Assembly: GCA_004794785.1 (NCBI GenBank)
Contig: SJOL01006699.1
Span: 444,825 to 508,824, forward strand
Source: Opisthorchis felineus
Taxonomy: Eukaryota; Platyhelminthes; Trematoda; Opisthorchiida; Opisthorchiidae
Direction: 5' to 3'
Length of the DNA: 64,000 nucleotides
In this document: positions 51,497 through 61,560 of the stretch, in pieces
Numbering within the stretch: the first letter of the stretch is position 1
Layout: every line of letters begins with the position of its first letter
Notes under the pieces: model-generated
Database searches by the model: none
Told to the model about the DNA's origin: nothing
What the model saw: the letters and a program-made list of their open reading frames with translations, nothing else
Translations under genes and position numbers: made by a program

Positions 51497-54400
51497 CTAA
51501 TCATGTTCAAATGGCACTTCTTCATTCTCCCGATCCTTCTTGCTTATTATTTCCGTCGACGGTTCGGAGGCTTCAATCTTCTCAAGCGTATCAACGTGGA
51601 ATTCGTATTCATCTTGGGCACCATTCATCCCCGAAAACTCATTGGACACCGGATTTGATTTCAGGCTTGATTCCTCGTCCACCTCCTGTCCTAATAATCT
51701 TGCAAGATGTGTTTCAGCAACTGCTTCAACGTCAGCTAGAAATGGTTTGGTTATATTTTCCAATTTTTCCTTCATAAGTGCTGGTGTTTTAATAAACTTG
51801 ATCAGTCCGTTCATGTTTTCGTTCACTTTGTGGAATAATTCGCTCAGTCCTTCCACCGTTTCTTTAAGGTGGGTTTCCACTGACATCGTAATCTGAGGTT
51901 CGGAACCACCAATTTCAACAACTGTGGAAATGTCAGTCTGTCCTATTGATTCAGATGTGTGGTAGAGTGTTGAATTCGCGTTGTTGGGTTCGCTAGCTTC
52001 AGTAGATTTGAAGTTCCAGTCTGAATCATGAGATGTTAGTTCCCTGGGCTCTAGAAGGTCCTCCGTGCTAGTGGTGTTTTCGGGGTTTAATTTTGCTTCA
52101 TTATCCTTAGCCAATTCTTGCTCTTCCAAAGTCTCTGTGGAGACATTTGTTTCAACGGACACTTCCTCCGTAGATTCTTCTGTATCATTCTCCTGCGAAC
52201 CCTCTGTGATGTCATTGTGGCTGTCGGGTAGACTGGAACCTGCCGTGACAATGTATTTCTGTGTTTCCGTGGATGTCCATTCTTCCTCATCCAAATGACC
52301 CAAAGCATCTGAAGAGATAAGCATAGTGTCTTATCTAATACGGTTGTCGAACATGATCTGCCCAACAGCGCAATAACCCCTACTACACTCCGGACGAAGG
52401 ATGAAGAATTAAGGTAATAGCAAAACCTGATAGACTCAAGAACTCACACCTTAAAACATATCTAACTCACCTAGCCCCTTGGAAATTTTAGCTACCTTAC
52501 AAAAAAACTTATTCACATTTAGCAGAACCACCTTGTGTTCTCAGAAATATTCCTCTAGTGTCTTTAGTGTAGCCCATCGTTTACAACTACTGATACAACC
52601 AGACCGCAGATGAGTGCAGCTGTCGTCCATGAAAGTGTAATCAGGACATGAGTGGTCGTGGATCAGAAGTTAACAAGAATGAAAGGCAAACTGTTTTTTT
52701 TTTCACAGTGTGGCTCAGCGTCTCCCTAAGCTGCATAAGGCCACAGAACAGAAAAGGCTTAGACTAGCTTACTGAAGTCAATTCAAACGCTTACAGAGTG
52801 GGATACCAGAAATAGAACAACCTGTTTATTTTGCGAAGAGCCAAAAGCAGCAGACAAACCTAAGGATCATTTTGACACAATCAGCCACAGACATTTATTG
52901 AGGACACAGGGTTTCTGGAGGGCGGTAAGTTCCAAAAAAATGATTTCCTAGTAAAATTTGGCGATAAATTTGCTCCCTCAATGGATCTTTCATTATCGCG
53001 AAAGCCGATAGACGCGGTACATATGAATGATTCTGACCTTCAAAAGCCTATCGGTCCATCTGGTGAATGTGCACAGAGGCTCCGAAAACCGAAAGTCGTT
53101 CAGGAAGACCATGCACCACGATGATGAGGCCGTTTCACATTTGCCTACTGGTTTTGTCGCAGTAGTCAGAATCGAAAACAATCTGCCTTGAAGCAGGAGA
53201 CTGGAAACTGCAGACCGTAGACTAGAAACTTGTGTTTACTCATTTATCTAATGCAGAAAATACATCTTTATATACACTTCTCAAGATAAAAAAACCGAGC
53301 CCCTGTCAGGGGAGCTCGTCTCCAAGATATTTGCAGTTTGATAAAGACGCTCACTAACAAAATATTTCAGTTAAATATCCAAGTAGAATTATGAACAGAT
53401 TGTTCTCACAGCACTTTTCTGGAACGGTCTACAAGTAAGCTGGCGAAAACATCCACAGTTATCGGCTGGTGAGGCTGAATTGGTTGGGTGGTGCAGTGCA
53501 AATCAAACTCAAGAGCAAGCATAGCTCCCTTAACGGATTGCAACCCTGTCATTTGCGTCTATTCTAATTTCTCTCAAAGTCGGTCTGAAATCGGTGGGTT
53601 TGAAAGAAGAGACTCACTTTTGCTCACGATGATCTCATCGGCGAAACTGAAGTAAAATGAGACGAAACACAATGTGAGATAGCCAAGTGGGTTGCAGAAA
53701 ATGGTCTGTACTTGTGAGGGCGAAAGTCTAGTGAACAACCTGCCTTATGTTTTAAACTGAGCCACTGGCCTTAGTGATCGGCCAGTTTCGTGCTTCAAGC
53801 CATTTGACCTTCCGAATGCAAATCTACCACATCTTTGCTGGAACCCAATCAAGATGTGCTTTGCTGTGTGTTTCGGTTTTGGGTGGCATACGGTCTCATT
53901 GTAAAGGATCTTGTGACGACAGTTAAACTAAGCAATCATTACGTTGTTGAATTAAATCGAAAGATGAGTTATTCCTTTCCATCTTCGATCGGCAACCTCA
54001 CAAGAGTTGATAGATAAAGTCGTCTACTACATCAGTTTGATGCGTACAGTTTGAACGACAGTTTTGCGATCAACCAACTTCGGACCAGTGTCTTACCCCA
54101 AAAGTGCAGCAAGATGTTCCCGGGTGCTTTTCTGATGATGCTGTGGAACATATAGACTGCCATCCGGACCGCGCAAAGCCATCACATATTGATATCCATT
54201 CCATTCCTTAGTGGAAACGCCCAACAGTTGGATCATAGTATTCATCAGTTTCGTAACTGCTTCTGCCTTCCATTTGCTGTTCTCTTGTCGTTGCGTTTTG
54301 ATATCTGGTGACTGAAAATAAGCGAAATGTAAATCACTTCTCAGCGGCAAACCTGTCAGAAGATGAATGCCACCTGAAGCCACACAAACTTTCTCAACAT

Positions 54401-57400
54401 AGATCATTTGTTGAAGGAGTTTGTAGATGTCTTCCAAATGTTGACCGTTTAGACGCACTTCCAGATTCAAAGACTCAAGCGTAATAAAGTGTACTTCTAA
54501 TAGAGATCATTCCCAAAATTTGTATACATCTTTGCACGCAGTCACCAAACAGTTGTACATTCAGATGTCGGATTCTTTCGTGCTTGGGTTGGTCCTGAAA
54601 GGCCCGTATGTTTTTTCGCATGCCCGCCAATCAGGTTACCTTGCTGGAGATGTACAACACGTTGCCTCACTATTCTGAACTAATTTTTCAGGGAAGTCTT
54701 GGCCACAAACAAACGGGCTACCTAACAAGATAAATGGTAGACCTGCATGAAACTGGTGGTCGATTCATACTCGTCAGGCTCTTCTCTGAGTCATACGAAA
54801 AAAAGGTATAATATGTCTATCAGCTGGGAGTCATGACCTTCATTAGCAAGTGCTATCAAGATATAAACTAATGTAAGACAATGGATATTCCGTATTATTT
54901 TGGCAATTTATTAAATAACCTCATGTGTGTGAGAAGGGTCTGTGCACACGGTCGGTCCTTCTGTTTCCGTTTCTGTATTGTTCTCTGTGGCTGCTGTAGT
55001 ACTCGTTGAAGATTGCTGGCTCAAAGACAAAGGATAATGTGGTCACAGAACACTGAATACAAGGAAAATTTGTTTTGGGTTCAAGCTTGATACCAATTTA
55101 TGTGACTATTTTATGGACCTTCTGCAGTCTGAGTTCTGGATTCGTTATATCTAGTACTCTATCACAGCTCGGATTGGCCATAAAACAAAACCGAATCAAT
55201 ATATTGTGTGTGCTAAATTGGTTTTGCAGTGTTTTGCTAGTGTTAATGTGGTTGGAAACCATTCTCATTCGCGAATGACAATGTACAGATTTAGTTGCCG
55301 AATTGCTGCTTAGCCTTCAAAGATGTGCAATAATCCCGCGATACCTTTGAACAGTTGTCCAAATAAAGCAATCGAAATTCATGGATAACCACCAATATTA
55401 CAGGGTACCATACAACTACGGTGGACTGTTCAAACTATATCCTAACCGCCGTTAATCGACCGTTTGGTGATAAAGCGGATACGCTAGAGTACTGTTAAAG
55501 TGACTTACAATTAAATCAGTTTAGATTAGTAGTCCGCAAGTACAGACTTAGCTGTATTCACATCCACATTGCTGTATTTATAACGCTTCCGGTAAGGTTA
55601 TTCTAATGAGTCTACGTCGGAGGACAGGAAGCTCTGGACTCCAATTTTGTTGTCGTTCAAGTCAGCTAGCGGTGAATATCCTCGGCTGTACGGAATACGA
55701 CCTCCGGCTATTTAACAACCAGCAGGTGCATAAACACTACTCCATCAGGGCCTCCAATCACGATAAGTATGACCGTCAAATCTAGCCTGGTAGGTAATTT
55801 GTTTTTGCTATATTTCTGTCAAGTTGCAAACAGAACATTGGAGGTGTGCGCAGTATTCTAAATTTGTTCTAATGCGTCAATCAATACAGTGTGAAAGGAA
55901 TATGACAGCGTTTTTCTCCGCATATTGGTTGAATAACGCGTCGAATGCTGAACGCCGTGTTCGCTATGGTGATAGGCTGCTTCGCATTTCAAAAGAGCCC
56001 AGACACAAATTCCCTATGCACAGCAAGCCTTCTTTTCAGGCACTGCAGTAATCTAGGTTGCTAAATTCTACTGAACCTGTTTTATACTACTCATATTTTT
56101 CTATTCACAGGCCTTGCTTTTTGGATGTGAAAAATGTGACCAGAAATCCTAGTGTACAATGTTATTTTCGGTGGTTTCACTAGGGGTCAAATACGGGACG
56201 CTCAGCGTGCTAGAAGCTGGAAATGAAAACTGTGTAAATTTGTTAAAGCAAAGTGCCTAAAATACTTTATGTATAATAATGGCCTGCAATAAAGCGCAGA
56301 ACAAGTGTCGTTTGCGTCATTCAAGAAACCTTCCCATCAAGGTAGTTTTTCCTGGATCTTAGCACCTGTTACTGCGGTATGCATTGTATCACTAAGTTGA
56401 AAGACCTGGCTAGGACACATTCACTCAAGAGCGCTAGATTCCGATGTATTTGAAGAGGACAAACGCAAGCAGTCATTCCGAAAAGTTGACCTACGTCAAC
56501 TTCTTAATGGTAAGGTCTCCCTCATATTCTGACCAGAATGAACGCTAGGAAATGGGCAAAAATCGTATGGGGAAGAACAAACGCTGTACGGTGTCGATTC
56601 CTGCCACTAGTAGTTTGTGGCGAATGAAGCACAAACCGCAAATGTTAGTCTCATCTTATTTCTCTGTCTTGGGAAATACACCTAACGCAAAGTAAACACA
56701 ATTCCGTTTGCAATCATATCTCACCCACCTCAAGTTCTTCTGTTTTAATCTCTGACATGCTCTCAGATGTAGTGTTAATATCGCTGACAGAGTGGATGTC
56801 CTCAGTGGAATGGGCTGTATTTTCGGTCTGAAAATATAAAAAAATGAAATAGAAACAAAAAGCCAGAGTGATAAGTGGCGAGTATCACATGTCTAGAGCA
56901 GTAGATTGACAGTCTTATCAAATGTGACCGTGGCAGCTTCAGAAATAGGGTTACGTGTGCACGAGTGTCAAAGTGGAATAACCTGGGTGTGGATGCAATT
57001 CAGAGTGACGAAGACAAGTAGACATTTGGTGAAATACACTTCACAGGAGGCCAGATATACACTTACATGGGTCACGAGAAAAACTCATGCTTAGACTATT
57101 CACGACGAGTGGATACGGTTGAACGGAGCTGAGAGAACTCCCTGCTGACTGCATCAAAACTGGTCTCTATGGGTTTTTCAATAATTTTGCGACTGGACAA
57201 TTTGCGATTCCTTACTATGTAGTGAGTTAATCGAATTTGCTTCCCAAACAAACTACACAAATATGAGTGACTTATCGAATGGAACAGATTGTGACATCCA
57301 TCGCTTCAAAACGACTGAAGCAAACGGAACACATGCAAGAGTATTTTCTTCTACATGGCACAATCCTTCAAAGTTAACAATTCACACGGGAATTTCGGAT

Positions 57401-58101
57401 AAATTTAGGAAAACCAGCTTGAAAGTTTAGCCACTTTTCCTAAGCCGCTTCGAAAACTGATAAAACAGCAAAGGTCGGGAACACTGAGCACGAAGACTAT
57501 GACTTAATCAACGCAAGTATTGTTTTTGAACAGTGTAAATCTTGTCTAAACTTACCTCCTTCATGGTGACATGTCCTTCTTCATCTTTCAGGTTCGTGTA
57601 TAGCGTTTCTGTTGATTCCTTCTCTTCCGCGAGAGGTTCTTTTAATTCAGTCATTGTGGCATTCTCACTTGCATGTTCTACCGGTTCATTTGTCGTTAGT
57701 TCACTAGATACGGGAGAAAGTATTTAATACGGAGTTAATTAATTTTTCACGAGTGCGTTGACCGCACAACAGAATCATATCATTGTTTTCCATGTTTGTG
57801 CAGTAAGTTCTTTGACTAGACACAGAATGTAGACAAAACTTAGATCTGATCTCAGTATAAGTACTGCTTACATTGTTGTTTATTCTATCGATGACCAGCC
57901 AACGTACCTGACGAGGGTGACATTCACTTCATTTGCAATATCCTGAGGCTCATTAGATTCCATAGTTGTTTCCGCAGCATATTCCTCTGCAGCGCCATTT
58001 GTGAATGATTCCAGCTGGATGGGTGTGGTTTCCGTTTGGTCCCATTTAAATCCAAAAATCAGCAAACTGAGGAATAACCACCTCAGCTTCATCGTAAACA
58101 T
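51497..58101 (-). CDS. Seven-exon gene for a secreted acidic Thr/Glu-rich glycoprotein, 584 residues, family not recognised
   Basis: Coding exons in order are 58101-57908, 57703-57556, 56827-56729, 55015-54920, 54473-54097, 53648-53620 and 52308-51497. Donors read GTACGT, GTAAGT, GTGGGT, GTTATT, GTAAGA and GTGAGT; all acceptors end in AG. Phases match at every junction (2,0,0,0,2,1) and the total is exactly 585 codons ending in TAG. Residues 1-20 have a basic start and the hydrophobic run LFLSLLIFGF, a likely signal peptide. Residues 25-180 and 316-455 are rich in Thr, Glu and Ser, with sequons at about N60, N79, N132, N159, N355, N369, N392, N426 and N499. Exon 5 (180-305) is a compact non-repetitive block. 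Residues 458-526 look like amphipathic helix. There is no membrane anchor, and the C-terminus ends PFEHD. The exon 4 donor is the weakest site. I infer a secreted mucin-like or tegument/egg-type protein; function is unknown. Confidence 0.8.
52697..53124 (+). CDS. Coding-like block inside intron 6 of the opposite-strand gene, with a zinc-finger-like exon
   Basis: The clearest part is 52799-52924. It has an acceptor ending TTACAGAG, 42 open codons and a perfect donor GTAAGT. It contains TCLFCEEPK followed 11 residues later by HFDTISHRH, a spacing like a C2H2 or U1-type zinc finger, and is flanked by phase 0 on both sides. Just upstream, a very strong T10-CACAG acceptor at 52708 opens a 21-codon frame that closes with TGA. 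Overlapping its end in another frame is an 82-codon open stretch (52876-53121) without an early ATG. The frames do not join into one model, so this may be part of a nested host gene or an old mobile-element fragment. Confidence 0.3.
53620..53648 (-). other. 29-nt micro-exon (exon 6) of the acidic glycoprotein gene
   Basis: On the minus strand a pyrimidine-rich tract ending in ACTTCAG is followed by 29 nt and then the donor GTGAGT. Exon 5 ends after two bases of a codon and exon 7 starts after one base; the 29 nt convert one phase into the other and encode FADEIIVSK plus two split codons (G before, N after). No other exon is needed to connect exons 5 and 7. If it is skipped, exon 5 joined straight to exon 7 reads only seven codons before TGA, which would remove the whole acidic tail. 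Micro-exons are well known in fluke secreted-protein genes, but this protein does not resemble the short, mostly micro-exon genes described in schistosomes. Confidence 0.72.
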
Positions 58102-58103
58102 CC

Positions 58104-58125
58104 CTGTGAAGGCGGGACAATAAGA
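58104..58125 (-). other. 3' splice acceptor just upstream of the start codon of the acidic glycoprotein gene
   Basis: A pyrimidine-rich tract ends in TTCACAG at 58104, two bases before the ATG at 58101. An in-frame ATG at 58131 lies upstream of this site and would give an N-terminus with two cysteines and no clean signal peptide. If the site is used, either a 5'UTR intron or a trans-spliced leader joins here and translation starts at 58101 or at the second ATG (58092). I prefer this because it leaves a normal signal peptide. Confidence 0.5.
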
Positions 58126-59627
58126 GCACATTTGGTTTTATTTTGCACTAAATCAGAAAGGTAGTTGCTGAAGCCTTGATGTTGCGTTAGTTCAGAAATT
58201 TGTATGGTTAGAAGGTTTCGATCTACACCGTCCATAGCAGTTGCTTCAGCTATCCGTTTTGCAAGGGTCAGAGACATTACCGACCTGAGAAACGCTCGGG
58301 TAGCAGATAATTTCTCTGTTTACTGAGACTTGATATTCACAATGGTTTGTAGCTGTAATACAGTTTTATTGGGACGTAATGGTCTAACTGCCTAAATCGT
58401 CAGAGAGAAGTAGCCATTCATCCAATACGCGCTCTCATACCATGCAGGTACGCCTCTGCAGTTGATACGGTGCGCAGTCATATTTCACCTTCGTGGCAGG
58501 CGAACCGCGCATATTGCACGTTTTTTTGGACTCGCAGTGAACTATTCCTTGTCCCGACAAATTTCAAATAAGTTGGATGTCCAATACAGTTTAGTCCAGC
58601 AAATCTGGACGGCACTTGATCGACAGTTTTGCCTTATTAGGATGTCTTGGCAATCTCTCTAATGCGGGTCAAGCAAAGTTCAACCGATGTCTGAACACAA
58701 CCTATTTCAAAATAAATTGGCCACTAGCTAGACAGAACACTATCATTTCATAGTTCACTTTAACCACTGAGGTCACAGCTTGTGCTAAAACTTTGAGGTA
58801 GACCTGCTAGAGATACGAATTCATCAAACCTGGTGTCCTTATCAGCTGAAAACTTTCATGGACTTACCGTTCGCTTTGTCCCGCTTGTGAACAGTTATGT
58901 TCAGCCAAACCACCGATGTCTATTCAAACATCCAAGTGGCCTTTTATATGCTTGAAGAATTACAGTTTTTGTAAACTGGGCTAAGTAGCCAATGCTTTAA
59001 AAAGAGTAGAATGGAAACACAGGGCCAGTTGCTGCTTTAGAGTACAATGTCCACGCACTGTAACGTAAATGCTCTTGCGCCCATGTGCCGGGACGGTGCG
59101 TTTTCAAAACATACCAAAATGGATACATCGAGACCAAGGGGCACTGCTAGACGTTAGGATTGGATAAGAACCATGAATGGCAAAATTCCTCAAAAACCTG
59201 ACTGTGAGAAAATGTCCTGTTGGATCAAAGGGCTTAGAATTGTAGAACATTTGGTAGAGTTATCCAGAGCAACTTTCGATAGATTCGGCGATAACGAAAT
59301 GCCAACATGTCACCTTTAAAAAAGATGCATTTCAGGGTTGGTGCAACTTTCTACATGGTTCGTCACATTTGAGAAGTTGGTGTGGTTCTTGGGGGTGGGG
59401 GGCAGTTAGAAAACCAACCTATTCTATTTTAGTTCTTGCAACACTTTGATGCAGTCTGTTAACTGGTAACAGTTAATCCACCGCGATATTGGCCATTAAA
59501 CTTGAAGTCAACTAAAACAGATTTTCCGTAAGTTATATTTCAAGAGGGGAAAACTATCGTAACAAATATCCTAAAGGATTGGTCAAAACATTCATTCGGT
59601 CGGAAAGTACCCTCCAAAATTAACGTT

Positions 59628-60625
59628 TCAAACAACAGAATGACTTCCGACAAACACCAAATAAGAGGTTTTCTGACCAAAAATAAATTCATTCAAATAA
59701 CGCCTATAGTTTATTGTTTGAAATCCAACATAATCTGAGGTTGCCCAGGAGTATCCGAATAGATAATAACCCTCGTTGCCTTCGAGTAACAAAACGGGCG
59801 ACAGCTCCACGGGTTGCAAAGTATTGCCCTCAACAACCAAAATATGTGAACTATCCACTACTGAAGTGCACGTATCTGCGAGCCACGCGTTCTTAAATGA
59901 ATTTGAACATATATCCGGCTGCCTAGACGTGACACACTACTCATTAGGCTGATAAAAACTCCTCAGCAGCTCACGAGCTGTTTCAGCCTTCTTGGAACTC
60001 ATCAGATAAGTGCTGTACCCGATTTTCCGTCAACCCCACGTTCTAGCTGAAACCAAATTGGACAGGTTTCGACAAGTACCTGATGAGCTCCAAGAAGGGC
60101 GAAACTGGCCGTGGGCTGTCGAAGAGTTTTCAGCAACCTTATGAGTAGTTTTTACGTCTAAACAGCAATGTGTTGCGATATCTCAAATATCGTACCAACT
60201 GAAACATGAGTCGGCCTGGTGCGGCACACTCAGTTGAAGCGTACCATCATAAACAACATATTCAGCTGGATTTAGTTAAGCCTCTTTTCAAAACCAAATT
60301 TATGTGCAAATGAGAGTATTTGTCGATACATCTGGTTACTTTTTTAACTTGGCCACTCCAATAACAGCCTCCTGCAACATCATCAGGCCATTATAGTCTC
60401 CTATCGACCGTTTTAACTCAGGTCAGTGTGTGTCTCACAGTCTTTCCACCCAAGTGCACCTTAACAATTAAAGCGGTATCGCACTTTAGGTTCGCGTCTC
60501 GGCTACGTACAATCAGATGAGACCACTTACATAATCAAACTTCAAAGTCTTATAACCACATTCTGTGAACCAGTCTTCCAAGACAGACCAAGATATAGCT
60601 AGATGTACAATTAGTAAATCAACGG
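59628..60625 (-). CDS. Last two exons of an unidentified minus-strand gene (candidate)
   Basis: Exon 60625-60531 follows a pyrimidine-containing acceptor CCATTTGTAG and ends at a perfect donor GTAAGTGG. It encodes 31 residues beginning [19 protein letters not shown]. Exon 59891-59628 follows CATTTAAG and runs 87 codons to TGA, including [18 protein letters not shown]. Both meet at phase 0. The intron of about 640 bp contains a foldback family A element. The first exon starts in phase 1, so further 5' exons would be expected but were not found. The sequence is not recognised. The second acceptor is only moderate, so the join is inference. Confidence 0.3.
59924..60161 (+). mobile_element. Foldback family A, compact hairpin copy
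   Basis: The element starts TAGACGTGACACACTACTC and ends GAGTAGTTTTTACGTCTA, true terminal inverted repeats. The arms pair over about 100 bases (left AGCCTTCTTGGAACTCATCAG, right CTGATGAGCTCCAAGAAGG in part) around a spacer of about 35 bases. It lies in the proposed intron of the minus-strand gene candidate. The sequence at 60169-60340 continues with segments shared with the 15 kb copy. Confidence 0.62.
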
Positions 60626-61236
60626 CTACAAATGGTTCAGTGAAAAGTGCACGTGAAAGACAATAAGTGTTAACATGAGCCAACGCTCGAGATGGTAAAT
60701 GTTTGATCTGGGATCTCAAGTTACGTCAACTCCGTTCAGCAGCTCAGCTAATCAATGTTACTGGACATCCGACCGGAGTTCATAACATTTACGGTTTGCA
60801 CGTGGTTTCCTCGCACGGCAGCGCAGGTGAATACAATTTGAATTATACCCTATCTGCCGTGTAACTTACAAGAAAACGCTCTCGAGTGGAAAAGTTCAGC
60901 TTGGCAGCACGATTATTCTTCTTTTCTTGGTAATGTTAAACATTTCCACATTGGGTTTGGTTAAACCGAAGAAAGGCTTAGGTCAGACATCGGCTGACTC
61001 TTCTAACAGTGTTATGACCTCGTTTCGGACATCAGATTAGTTCATAGAGTCACATTCTAAAAAAAAATACTCTGGATATTCAATTCCATTTAATTCAGTT
61101 TATCAGCTATAAACCGTGTACCATAAGGACACTGGTTCCAGCTGCTACAGTTCCGATCACCGGAAAACGGGAGAGTGGGACATAAAACCAAGCCTTGGAG
61201 GCGAAGGCATGTTCAGTTAGTTCGGAAACTGGGTAG

Positions 61237-61560
61237 CTACGCATCGAAGGCGATAGCTTTGATGCACGGGTGCCACTGACTGTGCGCTTGGGCCATTTCT
61301 GCCAATGTCATTAACCACTGGTGATTTGAGTCCCGGGGTCCCCATCCAGGGAGGCGGCAGTTGCCCACCCGACTAAGTTTACTGGTTAGTGTTTTCGTAC
61401 GTCGTTGCCAAGTCATACACTGTCCACCTCTCGGTCGCTTCCACTCAGCACAGGGCTGGGAAAAAAGAGCTCTGTGGGGCCGACAGTCTTCTGGCATGCA
61501 GATATTAAGACAGGAGGTAAGCTGACGAACCCCTACTTGCACTCCGACCTGATTACCAAC
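61237..61560 (-). mobile_element. LINE retrotransposon relic, C-terminal region of the reverse-transcriptase polyprotein
   Basis: The minus frame reads EWKRPRGGQCMTWQRR, then about 15 residues on LPGWGPRDSNHQWLMTLAEM, and then the HSQWHPC motif. From memory of fluke retrotransposon proteins, an arginine-rich segment followed by PGWGPRD and a tryptophan/cysteine tail marks the C-terminal end after the reverse transcriptase domain. No catalytic domain is present nearby, so this is a 5'-truncated dead copy. It is more GC-rich than its surroundings. Confidence 0.55.

Noticed and set aside
54312..54352. Possible 41-nt intron (GTTTGC...TTTTCAG) inside exon 5 of the acidic gene
   Set aside because: Removing it shifts the frame and reaches a stop after about 34 codons. 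Keeping it gives an unbroken frame to a proper donor whose phase matches the micro-exon.
55075..55278. Hydrophobic 67-codon plus frame resembling a membrane protein
   Set aside because: It lies in intron 3 of the minus gene with no splice sites or partners; T-rich DNA gives hydrophobic translations by chance.
58089..58277. 62-codon minus frame overlapping the start of the acidic gene
   Set aside because: It is in a different frame from exon 1, has no signal peptide and lies across the acceptor at 58104.
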